From Myxococcota bacterium (lineage in GTDB: Bacteria; Myxococcota_A; UBA9160; UBA4427), in NCBI GenBank assembly GCA_029941885.1, contig JAPYTP010000006.1, forward strand, positions 1-63,489: a stretch of DNA of 63,489 nt, in the 5' to 3' direction. A model generated the notes under the pieces. That model did not search any database and was not told where the DNA came from. It was given only the letters and a program-made list of their open reading frames with translations. Shown piece by piece: positions 7,914-18,365 of the stretch; the first letter of the stretch is position 1, and each line of letters starts with the position of its first letter. A program made the translations under genes and the position numbers.

Positions 7914-8406
7914 CCGAATAGCGATAGACGCCCCATTGCCCCGAGGTCTCGGAGACCGCGAGTTTGAGCCGTTGGATCTGGCTGCGGCCGAATCGCTCAC
8001 CGATTCGCGCTACGAGTTCACGCCCGATCCAGGTCGCGAGGTTTTCGGCCGAGGTGTTGTTGATCGGCAGCACAAAGACCTCATCGGACGGGATGCGGTA
8101 TCGGCATTCGCGGTAGCGGATGTCCGTGTGTCCATCGTCCCGGCTTTCGACAACGAGCTCGGGGTGCTCGCCCGGAACGAGCCAATGCTCGTCGAGACTA
8201 TCGCAGAGCTCGCGAATGACCGGCTTCACCAGAATGAAGTCGATCACGATCCCCTTGTCGGTCAGCTGCCCCTCGATCTCGGCGTCGACGTGGTAGTTGT
8301 GGCCGTGGAGTCGTTCCTTCGAGCCATCGGGAAAGATCAGGAAATGGGCACAGGAGAACTTGAAATACTCCTTGTGCATGTGGATGGCCCAGCGTTCGTC
8401 TGGCAT
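7906..8406 (-). CDS. 6-pyruvoyl-tetrahydropterin synthase family, PTPS-III-like
   Basis: 166 aa. Zinc ligands are visible as the His of SCAHF and the two His of LHGHNY, and the late SAENLATWIGREL segment fits the family. QueD and classic PTPS carry a catalytic Cys four residues before HGH. Here the sequence is SKERLHGH, with no Cys and a Glu three residues before the HGH. This matches the PTPS-III form, in which Glu replaces Cys and the enzyme makes 6-hydroxymethyl-dihydropterin, bypassing FolB in folate synthesis. The divergent neighbour at 8491 is dihydropteroate-synthase-like, which supports a folate or pterin role. A queuosine role (QueD) is less likely but not excluded. The ATG at 8406 is chosen because the long upstream extension is antisense to that neighbour. 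Confidence 0.85.
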   Translation of the reverse strand: MPDERWAIHMHKEYFKFSCAHFLIFPDGSKERLHGHNYHVDAEIEGQLTDKGIVIDFILVKPVIRELCDSLDEHWLVPGEHPELVVESRDDGHTDIRYRECRYRIPSDEVFVLPINNTSAENLATWIGRELVARIGERFGRSQIQRLKLAVSETSGQWGVYRYSDD

Positions 8407-8490
8407 GAGCCCAGTATGACACAGGCCCGTAGGGGCTCGGGCATTCGCGGAGGCTTGACCCCCGTGTCGCGAGCCCGGAAGCTCTCGCCG

Positions 8491-9273
8491 ATGACTGGTC
8501 AGATCACTCCCCAGATCCTGGGTGTCTTGAATCTCTCCCCGGAGTCGATGGTCGAAGAGTCGATCGCGATTGGCCCTGCGGCCGTTCGCGAACGAGCGGC
8601 GAGGCTCGCGCGAACCGGAGCGGACTGGATCGATCTCGGTGGCCGATCCATCACCCCCGACGTGCCCAAGATCAATGACGGAGAGGAACAGCGGCGACTC
8701 GGCCCAGCGCTCGATCTGCTCAAGGCACCCGGCTCCGAGCGGTTCCACTATCGGGTCTCCGTGGATACCTGGAGCCCCGAGACTGCCGTCTTCGGGCTGC
8801 GACGCGGAGCCGACGGCGTGAACTACACCGGGAGGACGCTTCCCGAGACGTTGCTCGCAGCGGTGGTCGCCCGAAAGGCAACGCTCTTCGTCACGTTCAT
8901 GCCCTACGAGAACGCCTACGCGATGCGTGAAGCCGAACCGCAACCGGTGAACCCGCAGGCCGTACTCGACCATCTCGGACCGAAGGTCGAGGCAGCACGA
9001 CGCGCGGGAATCGAGAACATCGTCATCGACCCGAACCTCGGCATCATCCATCCCAGCACCGACGACCACCAGAAGATCCACCAACAGCTCTCGATCGTCT
9101 GGAACCTCGACGCACTGCGAACGCTCGAGTGCCCGATTCTTCTCTACGCGGCACGTAAGCCGGAGAATCTCGCGCGCATCATGATGGCGTCGGCGGTGCT
9201 GCACGCCGGCGCGGACTATATCCGAACCCACACGCCCGAGATGATCTGGCGACTCCACCAGGGAGCCAGTTAG
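8491..9273 (+). CDS. Dihydropteroate synthase-like (pterin-binding) protein
   Basis: 260 aa TIM-barrel protein of the DHPS/pterin-binding superfamily. GVLNLSPESM corresponds to the GILNVTPDSF motif, IDLGGRSITP to the DIGGESTRP loop and VSVDTWSPETA to SVDT. IVIDPNLGI fits the distal strand, and an RTHTPE segment near the C terminus echoes RVHDV. Several canonical residues differ, notably Glu of GGES, which is Arg here, so it may be a divergent FolP or a relative acting on another pterin. It begins 84 bp from the divergent PTPS-III-like gene and is followed after 1 bp by a pteridine-reductase-like SDR remnant. This forms a folate-like neighbourhood. Confidence 0.75.
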   Translation: MTGQITPQILGVLNLSPESMVEESIAIGPAAVRERAARLARTGADWIDLGGRSITPDVPKINDGEEQRRLGPALDLLKAPGSERFHYRVSVDTWSPETAVFGLRRGADGVNYTGRTLPETLLAAVVARKATLFVTFMPYENAYAMREAEPQPVNPQAVLDHLGPKVEAARRAGIENIVIDPNLGIIHPSTDDHQKIHQQLSIVWNLDALRTLECPILLYAARKPENLARIMMASAVLHAGADYIRTHTPEMIWRLHQGAS

Positions 9274-9274
9274 C

Positions 9275-9983
9275 GTGGCAGCGTCCGAAACCCTCCCCGG
9301 CAAGCAGAGAGCGGATACCGATCTCGCCGACCGCGGCGCGCTCGTGACGGGCGCAGCGAAGCGAATGGGCCGAGCCCTGGCTCTCTCCCTCGCCGAAGCG
9401 GGAGCGGGAGCGGACGTCGCCGTTCACTTTCGTTCCAGCCGCGACGAGGCGCGAGAGGTCGTTGCCGAGATCGAAGCGATGGGTCGGCGCGATCGTGTGG
9501 AAGGACTTCGACGGGCTCAGCCCGGAGGACTGGCAGAACTGCCTGGCCGGAACACTCTTCGCGACGCTCCACGCGAGTCGTGCCGCCCTGCCCGCCCTTC
9601 GCGCCTCCAGCCGCGGTCGAATCATCAACATCCTCGACGCGGATGCGGACGCGACCGACCCGGTGCCATTCGCGACCGCGTACAAGATCGGAAAGCGCGC
9701 GACCTTCTCGCTGACGACGACGATGGCGGTCACCGAAGCGCGACACGGCATCACGGTCAACGCCATTTCGCCCGGCACCCTCGAGGACTCGCCGAGGAAG
9801 CCCGCTCTCGACCGGATTCCGGCTGGACGCTACGGAACGTACGAGGATATCGCCCAGGCAGTGCTCTTCGTGGCAAGCGAGGGCGCAGATTATTTGACCG
9901 GAGCCCATCTCAAGGTCTCGGGCGGATATCTCGTCTGGGGCGCAGCTGCGCCGGGTACGCGACTTCGAATCGGAGACGTGGAA
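9275..9983 (+). pseudogene. Pteridine reductase-like SDR, disrupted by internal deletion and frameshift
   Basis: The first frame (GTG at 9275) gives an SDR N terminus with LVTGAAKRMGRALA and VHFRSSRDEA, close to FolM/pteridine reductases. After EIEAMGRR (about 9488) the frame no longer fits. The family sequence resumes in another frame with AIVWKDFD, then YKIGK (catalytic Tyr/Lys) and YLTGAHLKVSGGY, the normal SDR end. Roughly 40-45 residues around the NNAG motif are missing, and the deletion is not a multiple of three. The second frame has no stop before the tRNA gene at 9984 and would read through it. A decayed gene is the simplest reading, and an assembly deletion is the alternative. It starts directly after the FolP-like gene. 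Confidence 0.75.
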
Positions 9984-10058
9984 TGGTCGGGGGGGGGGAC
10001 TCGAACCCCCGACACTGAACCCCCAAAGCTCAGGCTCTACCAACTGAGCTACGCCCCA
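9984..10058 (-). tRNA. tRNA-Pro (anticodon UGG), acceptor stem lacks one base
   Basis: Read on the minus strand: 5' acceptor TGGGGCG, D arm GCTC/GAGC, anticodon stem TGAGC/GTTCA with loop TTTGGGG (anticodon TGG), T arm GGGGG-TTCGAGT-CCCCC and encoded CCA. The 3' acceptor should be CGCCCCG to pair with the 5' strand. Instead a run of ten C precedes GACCA, exactly what remains if the G at position 67 is deleted. Length is 75 nt with CCA. Position 1 is T opposite G72. Either a sequencing homopolymer error or a damaged gene. The anticodon assignment is clear. Confidence 0.85.
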
Positions 10059-10184
10059 AAACGAGCGTGTTCGATTCGACTCCAAGCGTCCCCGGCGCGA
10101 GGCCAGCGGAAGCCGATTCGTCAACCCGGTTGCGGGCGGACCGATACGAGACGCCATCCTCCGAGGCATCCCGCCGAGGAGCCC

Positions 10185-10859
10185 TTAGTTCTCCTCCATC
10201 GCGAGCGGCCCCTGTGCGAGCCACCCGAGCAGGTCCCGAAGTGCGTTCTGGTTGATCTCGTGACCCATTTCGTACTCACCCCAGGCCGCTCGAATGCCGA
10301 GGGCCTCGAGCTTCGCGCGTGATTCCTGGCCGCGCTCGAAGGCGACCATCGGATCCTGGTTCCCGTGAACGAGCAGTGTCGCGAGTGTCGACCGAGCCTC
10401 GCTCGGCTGTAGTCCTTCGACGATCAGGTCCGGTAGCCACGTGGAGAGCGCGATCAGCGCCTTGAATCGTTCCGGGCGACCGAGCGCCAGGTCGTATGCC
10501 ATGACCCCTCCCTGGCTGAATCCCATGATCACGAGACGCTTCGGATCGATCGGATAGGCTTCGATCGCGTCCTCGACGAAGGCCTCGAGCACTCCGCGGG
10601 CAGCGACCAGGGAAGTCACGTCGATCTCACCACCGCCGGAAAGCGGAAACCATGCGTACGCGACCTGGCCGGGGGCCGGTTCGATTTCGATCGATCCCTG
10701 CGGACACAGGAAGAGCACATCATCCCCACCGACGACCTGCCCGACCCGCTGTGCGATCCCGAGCAGGTCGTGGGCGCTGGCCCCGAACCCGTGCAACGCC
10801 AGAATCGTGGGAAAGGGACCCGTGCCGGCGGGCACATGGGCGGTGTGCATCAGCTCCAT
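10185..10859 (-). CDS. Phospholipase/carboxylesterase family alpha/beta hydrolase
   Basis: 224 aa, the usual length of the acyl-protein thioesterase/carboxylesterase family. LALHGFGAS is the oxyanion-hole loop, GFSQGG carries the nucleophilic Ser, HGNQDPMV the Asp and GHEIN the His, so the triad is complete. The likely role is cytosolic ester or thioester hydrolysis on small substrates. The start at 10859 (MELMHTAHVP) fits the family; upstream codons are not conserved-looking. A perfect 16-bp palindrome lies 38 bp upstream of the start and could be its operator. Confidence 0.85.
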   Translation of the reverse strand: MELMHTAHVPAGTGPFPTILALHGFGASAHDLLGIAQRVGQVVGGDDVLFLCPQGSIEIEPAPGQVAYAWFPLSGGGEIDVTSLVAARGVLEAFVEDAIEAYPIDPKRLVIMGFSQGGVMAYDLALGRPERFKALIALSTWLPDLIVEGLQPSEARSTLATLLVHGNQDPMVAFERGQESRAKLEALGIRAAWGEYEMGHEINQNALRDLLGWLAQGPLAMEEN

Positions 10860-10896
10860 AGAAGGCGGACTCCTCTTGTTCTCGTTCGATTCGAAG

Positions 10897-10912
10897 TTGG
10901 CCAATTGGCCAA
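10897..10912. promoter_or_regulatory. Perfect 16-bp palindrome, probable operator
   Basis: TTGGCCAATTGGCCAA is identical to its own reverse complement. It lies 38 bp upstream of the carboxylesterase start codon, a usual place for a dimeric regulator site. No regulator gene adjoins it. Confidence 0.45.
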
Positions 10913-11050
10913 ACATTCCCCCTGGGCCGGTCTCGTTCGAAATCACCCGGGCGCGATGCGCGGGAGGGTACAGGGCTCGCCGGGCCGTGCTATCCATGCG
11001 GGGCCGAAAGTCGAGGCCACGCCGGCATCGCCACACAATCCATTGCGCCC

Positions 11051-11111
11051 TCGACCTTCGAACGTCGACCTCCGACCTCCGACCTCCGACCTCCGACCTT
11101 CGACCTTCGAC
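11051..11111. repeat. Heptad (7-bp) tandem repeat block
   Basis: About eight units of YCGACCT, five of them back to back between about 11065 and 11099, with degenerate copies at both ends. It lies between the carboxylesterase and leuC, outside any supported gene. Confidence 0.85.
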
Positions 11112-11302
11112 GGAATCCATTGGGACTTCCGGCCTCTGGCGACACGATCGATTGAATCGAATTCCGGCGCAGGTACGATTGAATTTCCGGAGCGGCCCCA
11201 CCCGTGTGAAATCACTCGGAAGCCAAGCACCGAGGGCCCGCTCATCCGACCGCACGCAAGCCCACTCGTTATTCGGGATGCAAGCGCGCAGAGATCAGAA
11301 GT

Positions 11303-12709
11303 ATGACCGACCCCAAAAGCCTCTTTCAGAAAGTCTGGGACGCCCACTGCGTCCGCGAATTGCCCACTGGTCAGACTCAGCTGTTGATCGGGACCCACCT
11401 CATACACGAGGTCACGAGCCCTCAGGCCTTCGCGATGATCCACGAACTCGGCCTGCCTGTACGTTTCCCGAATCGAACCTTCGCGACCGTCGACCACATC
11501 ATTCCAACCGATGACCAATCCCGGCCTCTGCAGGACGATCTCGCTGAGGCGATGATGAGCGAACTCGAGCGCAACTGCCGTGATCATGGTATTCAGCTCT
11601 TCTCGCCGGAGACGGGAGCACAGGGAATCGTCCACGTGATCGGCCCCGAACTCGGCCTCACCCAGCCCGGCATGACGATCGCCTGCGGCGACTCCCATAC
11701 TTCGACCCATGGCGCCTTCGGTGCGATCGCCCTCGGGATCGGAACGAGTCAGGTACGTGACCTGCTCGCTTCCCAATCCATCGCGATCTCCCCGCTTTCG
11801 GTTCGACGCATCGAAGTGACCGGGGAGCTACGCCCCGGTGTCTTCGCCAAGGACGTCGTGCTGGCGATCATTCGCAAGCTCGGCGTGAACGGCGGCGTCG
11901 GGTTCGCCTACGAATACGCGGGGTCGGTCGTGGACGCGATGTCGATCGAAGAGCGGATGACCGTCTGCAACATGTCGATCGAGGGCGGTGCGCGATGTGG
12001 ATATGTGAATCCCGACGCGACGACGGTCGAGTATCTACGCGGTCGACGCTATACGCCGGATGACGAGAACTTTGCTGCCAAGGCCGAAGGTTGGCTGTCG
12101 ATGGCGAGCGATCCGGGCTGTCACTACGAAGATCTGGTCGAGATCGACGGGTCGACGATCGAGCCCTCGGTCACCTGGGGCATCCACCCAGGACACAACC
12201 TGGGCATCAGCGAGGCCATCCCGACCCCGAACAGCGTCCGGGACGACGAACGGGCTGGCGTAGAAGAGGCCCTCGAATACATGGACTTCGTTGCGGGCGC
12301 GTCCATCGCCGGAACTCCAATCGATGTCGCCTTCATCGGCTCCTGCACGAACGGGCGCATCTCTGATCTCCGGGAAGCAGCCAAGATCGCGCAGACCGGG
12401 CACGTCCGGGAAGGCGTGCGAGCATTGGTCGTACCCGGCTCGATGGCCGTTCAGAAAGAAGCCGAGGCCGAGGGTCTTCACGAGATCTTCGAAGCAGCGG
12501 GCTTCCAGTGGCGACAGCCCGGATGTTCGATGTGTCTCGCCATGAACCCCGACAAACTCCGGGGCCGAGAGGTCTGCGCATCCTCGAGCAACCGCAATTT
12601 CAAGGGTCGCCAGGGGTCGCCTTCCGGACGAACACTGCTGATGTCACCGGCCATGGTCGCTGCGGCGGCGATCGCCGGGGAAGTCGTCGACGTCCGAGAG
12701 ATCGTCTGA
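11303..12709 (+). CDS. leuC: 3-isopropylmalate dehydratase large subunit
   Basis: 468 aa, normal LeuC length. With LeuD it isomerises 2-isopropylmalate to 3-isopropylmalate in leucine synthesis. Cysteines for the [4Fe-4S] cluster are in GSCTNGR and in [22 protein letters not shown] and the [13 protein letters not shown] segment are aconitase-family signatures. ATG at 11303 fits the family N terminus (LFQKVWDAH). LeuD follows 60 bp later on the same strand, so the two form an operon. The cytosolic enzyme requires both subunits. Confidence 0.97.
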   Translation: MTDPKSLFQKVWDAHCVRELPTGQTQLLIGTHLIHEVTSPQAFAMIHELGLPVRFPNRTFATVDHIIPTDDQSRPLQDDLAEAMMSELERNCRDHGIQLFSPETGAQGIVHVIGPELGLTQPGMTIACGDSHTSTHGAFGAIALGIGTSQVRDLLASQSIAISPLSVRRIEVTGELRPGVFAKDVVLAIIRKLGVNGGVGFAYEYAGSVVDAMSIEERMTVCNMSIEGGARCGYVNPDATTVEYLRGRRYTPDDENFAAKAEGWLSMASDPGCHYEDLVEIDGSTIEPSVTWGIHPGHNLGISEAIPTPNSVRDDERAGVEEALEYMDFVAGASIAGTPIDVAFIGSCTNGRISDLREAAKIAQTGHVREGVRALVVPGSMAVQKEAEAEGLHEIFEAAGFQWRQPGCSMCLAMNPDKLRGREVCASSSNRNFKGRQGSPSGRTLLMSPAMVAAAAIAGEVVDVREIV

Positions 12710-12769
12710 TCCAGTTCGATCAACCCCGAGCGGGCCGGCCGGCCGAATAATCGAGAAGAGAGAATCAGA

Positions 12770-13384
12770 ATGGGCAACAACGAAGACGTCCTGGTCAAGA
12801 TCGAATCCGTCGACGGCACGGGCTGCGTCGTCCGTGGAGACGACATCGACACCGATCGCATCATCCCCGCTCGCTTCATGAAGGTCGTCACCTTCGATGA
12901 CATGGGTCGCCATGCCTTCGAGGACGCACGCAAGGCCGCCAAGGGCAAACACCCTTTGGACGACGAGCGTTTCTCCGACGCTTCCATCCTCGTCTGTGGT
13001 CAGAACTTCGGCTGCGGTTCGTCCCGCGAACACGCACCCCAAGCGCTGATGCGCTTCGGCTTTCGGGCGTTCATCGGGGGCAGCTTCGCGGAGATCTTCG
13101 CGGGAAATTGCACGAGCCTGGGCCTGCCCTGCGTCACACTCCCCGAAGACGATCTCGCCAAGCTGATGGGCGCGATCGATCTCGACCCGACCCAATCGAT
13201 CTCGATCGATCTCCGGACGCGCAAGATCAGTTCCCGAGCGGGGGAGATGGAAGCACGCGTTCCGGATGGAGTCCGCCAGCAATTTCTCGAAGGTTCCTGG
13301 AACGCGACTCGCGTTCTGCTCGATGCGGGCGACGCCATCGAGAAGACTGCGGCCGCTCTTCCCTACGTTGAGCTACCGGTCTGA
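12770..13384 (+). CDS. leuD: 3-isopropylmalate dehydratase small subunit
   Basis: 204 aa swivel-domain subunit of isopropylmalate isomerase. DDIDTDRIIPARF near the N terminus and GCGSSREHAP are the family signatures. The ~200-residue length is that of proteobacterial LeuD rather than the shorter archaeal type. It follows leuC by 60 bp and overlaps nothing. The gene for 3-isopropylmalate dehydrogenase (leuB) is not in the window. The 3' end converges with the enoyl-CoA hydratase gene, 15 bp away. Confidence 0.97.
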   Translation: MGNNEDVLVKIESVDGTGCVVRGDDIDTDRIIPARFMKVVTFDDMGRHAFEDARKAAKGKHPLDDERFSDASILVCGQNFGCGSSREHAPQALMRFGFRAFIGGSFAEIFAGNCTSLGLPCVTLPEDDLAKLMGAIDLDPTQSISIDLRTRKISSRAGEMEARVPDGVRQQFLEGSWNATRVLLDAGDAIEKTAAALPYVELPV

Positions 13385-13399
13385 CCGCACAGCCCGTGC

Positions 13400-14176
13400 C
13401 TAACGACCCTTGAATTCCGGATCCCGTTTCTCGAGGAAAGCGGTCGTTCCTTCGACACGATCTTCGGATGCGAATGTCAGGCCGAACGCTCGCTGCTCGA
13501 GCGCGTGGGCGAGACGCACGTCGGCATCCTGACCCTGCTGTAGGATTTCCTTCGCCAGCCGTATCGCTACCGGTCCCCTCGCGGCGACCGCCTCGCCCGC
13601 CGTGAGAGCGGCGGGAATCAGCTCGTCGGGTTCGAAGATCCGATTGACCAGCCCGATTCGAGCCGCTTCGTCGGCGGAGATCGGGTCGGCGACCAATACG
13701 AGTTCCTTGGCCCAGGCGAGGCCGACCCTGCGGACCAGCCGGCTCGTGCCTCCGAAGCCGGGGATCAAACCGAGCTTCGTCTCCGGTTGACCGATCTTTG
13801 CGGCGGTCGACGCGTAGATCCAATCGCAACAGAGCGCCAATTCGCAGCCGCCGCCCAGAGCGAATCCATTGACCGCCGCAATCGTGGGAATCGCCAATTC
13901 CTCGAGGCGGCCAAAGCTGCGATGGGCCTTTCTCGAGAAGGCCTCGGCCTCGAGTGGCGTCATTTCTGCCATTTCTCCGATGTCCGCGCCCGCCACGAAA
14001 GCGCGACCGGCGCCGGTCACAACGACCGCCCCGATCGACGAATCCGCCTCGATCGAATCGATCGCGACGCCGAATCCATCGATCACCGCCTCGTTCAGCG
14101 CGTTCAGCGCGTCGGGTCGATCGAGGGTGACGAGCGCGACCCGCCCCTTCTTCTCGAGATGTACCAGCTCCGTCAT
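13400..14176 (-). CDS. Enoyl-CoA hydratase/isomerase (crotonase family)
   Basis: 258 aa with the full crotonase pattern: the oxyanion-hole region FVAGADIGEM, GGGCELALCCD with the first catalytic Glu, and QPETKLGLIPGFGGT with the second. Both catalytic Glu residues of hydratases are present, so it is probably an active 2-enoyl-CoA hydratase such as crotonyl-CoA hydratase, used in beta-oxidation or in the ethylmalonyl-CoA route suggested elsewhere in the window. Exact chain-length preference cannot be read from sequence. ATG at 14176 has a purine-rich stretch (AGGAGG) just upstream. Confidence 0.92.
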   Translation of the reverse strand: MTELVHLEKKGRVALVTLDRPDALNALNEAVIDGFGVAIDSIEADSSIGAVVVTGAGRAFVAGADIGEMAEMTPLEAEAFSRKAHRSFGRLEELAIPTIAAVNGFALGGGCELALCCDWIYASTAAKIGQPETKLGLIPGFGGTSRLVRRVGLAWAKELVLVADPISADEAARIGLVNRIFEPDELIPAALTAGEAVAARGPVAIRLAKEILQQGQDADVRLAHALEQRAFGLTFASEDRVEGTTAFLEKRDPEFKGR

Positions 14177-14355
14177 CCTGGCCTCCTCCTAGGTGCTTCG
14201 AGCGTGTTTTCGCTGCGGTCTCGACCGTCGCGAACCCGGCGCGCCGGCGAGCGCGGGAGGGTAACGCGTCGACCGCGAGTTCCCGTCAGCGATCGCGAGA
14301 GTGATAGACTCGTGCGATCGAATGTCATCCGCCGAATCGCCCGAAGGAGATCTCC

Positions 14356-15063
14356 ATGGCCACCGCCGCTCCGAAACTTTCGCTCATCGCCCTCGCTCTC
14401 GCCCTCGTCGGCCTGCTCGGTGCCTATCTCGGCATCCTCACACCGATGGCCGGCTTCCAGACCTTCGTGGCGGGGGCACTGCTCGGCGGGTTGTTCAGCT
14501 CGATCCTCGCGCTGATCGGCCTCTTCCTCACCCGCGGCGGACGCGATCCGAAAGGGCGAACGCAAGCGCTCGTCGGCCTTTCGATCGCCCTTGGACTCCT
14601 CATCGTCGTCCTCGCTGCAGCGTCGACGGGCGGTGACGCCCCGCCGATCAATGACATCACGACCGATCTCGAGGATCCGCCGGCCTTCGCCGACACGACG
14701 CGGGTCCCCGACTATGCAGGGCGCGACATGAGCTACCCGACCGAATTCGTCTCGATCGTCCGCGAATCCTACCCAGACCTCGCACCCCTTCGGCTCGACG
14801 AAGGCAGCGCGGATGCCTTTCGCCGCGCGATCGCAGCCGCGCAAACGCTGGGCTGGGCAGTGGTCGCGAGGAACGGCGACGCCGGTGCGTTCTACGCGCG
14901 CGACGTGACCTCGATCTTTCGTTTCGTGGATGATGTGGTCGTCCGGATTCGTCCCGATGGATCGGGTTCGCGGATCGACGTCCGTTCGAAATCCCGGGAC
15001 GGCCGGGGCGACCTTGGAGCCAATGCCACGCGGATCCGCGCCTTCTTCGACGAGCTCCGCTAG
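14356..15063 (+). CDS. DUF1499 family membrane protein
   Basis: 235 aa. Three hydrophobic segments lie in the first ~95 residues (about 8-28, 34-55 and 72-90). The DUF1499 domain follows, recognised by the PPINDITTD start, the DYAGRDM stretch, the WAVVARN segment and the closing IDVRSKSRDGRGDLGANATRI region, where most members have SRVGRSDLGVN-like residues. AAGGAG lies 6 nt before the ATG. DUF1499 has no proven function; members are inner-membrane or exported proteins. It converges with the next gene. Confidence 0.88.
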   Translation: MATAAPKLSLIALALALVGLLGAYLGILTPMAGFQTFVAGALLGGLFSSILALIGLFLTRGGRDPKGRTQALVGLSIALGLLIVVLAAASTGGDAPPINDITTDLEDPPAFADTTRVPDYAGRDMSYPTEFVSIVRESYPDLAPLRLDEGSADAFRRAIAAAQTLGWAVVARNGDAGAFYARDVTSIFRFVDDVVVRIRPDGSGSRIDVRSKSRDGRGDLGANATRIRAFFDELR

Positions 15064-15109
15064 GCGAGACCGCTCCGAATCGCTCGACCCGCCCGACGAA
15101 GAACCGGCC

Positions 15110-16060
15110 CTATTCGATCGCTGGCCCATCCAAAGCGGCACACAGTCGCACGATCGCGAGCATCGCGTCGAAGGTCTGGCTGGTTCGAGTCGCCGGCCCG
15201 TCAAGCGACAGCTCCGCGAAGCCTCCATCGCCCGCCTGCTCAACCATCAATCGATCGAGGAGTTCGACGACATCGAAGCTCGCCCCCGGCATGGCCTGGG
15301 CATCGCATGTGAGCAGGACCCGGACCACCGCGACCGCATCGAGTTGCCCACTCCTGAATCCCTTCTCGAGGGCTCGCCCGCACCACTGCAGCGCTTCGTC
15401 CGCCTCTTCGTGGGGTACGTTGGTAAAGAAATGCGCGAATCCGATCAGCGCGGAGTATCCGTCATGCTCGACGGCCTCGGGAGAAAAACGCGCGCAAAGG
15501 AATTCTCCCGCCCTCTCGAGATGGCTCGTGCGCGAAACCGGAGTGCGCCCGAGGACGCCGGCGATCATGCCCGTCCAGAACAGATCGGCCTGTTCGGCCG
15601 CGCGATCGGTCCCCGTGCTCGGAATCCGATAGGCCCCATCCTCGGCCTGTTGTGATTCGAGAAAACGAATGGCCGCCTCGACCCAATCCGCATGCAGGAC
15701 CTTCGCATCCCCGGCCAGCAGCAGCGCTTCGAGCGTCCCGACCATGCCGAGTTGATCCGCTTCGAGTGCCGCCAGATCCGTTGTGGGAAAGCCGAGCCCC
15801 CCACCCGAAATCAAAGTGCGCGGTGGCAAGCGACCGTCCCCGGCCTGCGTCTCGGCGAGCTTCGAAGCCAGATCCGAGGCGGGCCGGGCATCACAGAGCA
15901 CTTGAGCCCGCAACAGCGCCCAGCGATCCGGTTGGGTTTCGAGAAAGCGGTAGGCCCGCTCCAGCGACTCGGCTGCACGTCTTCGGAGGGCCTCTATGAA
16001 CTCCGCGTCCTGCGCAGCGCCCGCTCCCCCTTCCCCTGTTTCGAGATGTACGATGCCCAC
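15110..16060 (-). CDS. Alpha/alpha-toroid repeat protein (prenyltransferase/squalene-oxidase-repeat-like)
   Basis: 316 aa from a GTG start at 16060. Repeats of the QW-like kind are visible: FLESQQAEDGAYRIP (near residue 130), LMVEQAGDGGFAEL (near 275) and weaker ETQAGDGRLP (near 70). These are typical of the alpha/alpha-barrel found in prenyltransferases, terpene cyclases and many uncharacterised proteins. No DXDD or other cyclase catalytic motif is seen and the protein is only half the length of squalene-hopene cyclase, so enzymatic activity is doubtful. Function unknown. Its start is 79 bp from the divergent DUF255 gene. Confidence 0.7.
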   Translation of the reverse strand: MGIVHLETGEGGAGAAQDAEFIEALRRRAAESLERAYRFLETQPDRWALLRAQVLCDARPASDLASKLAETQAGDGRLPPRTLISGGGLGFPTTDLAALEADQLGMVGTLEALLLAGDAKVLHADWVEAAIRFLESQQAEDGAYRIPSTGTDRAAEQADLFWTGMIAGVLGRTPVSRTSHLERAGEFLCARFSPEAVEHDGYSALIGFAHFFTNVPHEEADEALQWCGRALEKGFRSGQLDAVAVVRVLLTCDAQAMPGASFDVVELLDRLMVEQAGDGGFAELSLDGPATRTSQTFDAMLAIVRLCAALDGPAIE

Positions 16061-16139
16061 GCGGGGGAAAGTAGTCGCCCTTCCCCGGTCCCGCCGCCTG
16101 CCCTGGCCGGTCGTGGCCGGCTAAGCTCTGAAAAGATCC

Positions 16140-18305
<2,166 letters not shown>

Positions 18306-18365
18306 GATCAGGCGAAGCCTGCGTGTTTCGGCCCCACCCGAAAGCTCCCGAACGAGGACCCGACG

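Larger units (their letters stand above)
10860..11302. other. Divergent intergenic region before leuC
   Basis: 443 bp holding a perfect palindrome, a heptad tandem repeat block and, near leuC, a possible promoter: TTGAAT (11152-11157), 16 nt, TACGAT (11174-11179). No convincing gene is seen here; open frames on either strand are low-complexity across the repeats. Confidence 0.4.

Noticed and set aside
7914..9303. 465-codon minus ORF as one large PTPS fusion
   Set aside because: Only the part from 8406 downstream is PTPS; the rest is antisense to the FolP-like gene.
9462..10322. Continuous ORF reading through tRNA-Pro as a 286-residue protein
   Set aside because: It contains the translated antisense tRNA; only the SDR part is meaningful and is given as a pseudogene.
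11051..11111. Repeats considered as a CRISPR array
   Set aside because: 7-bp units in direct contact without spacers; no cas genes in the window.
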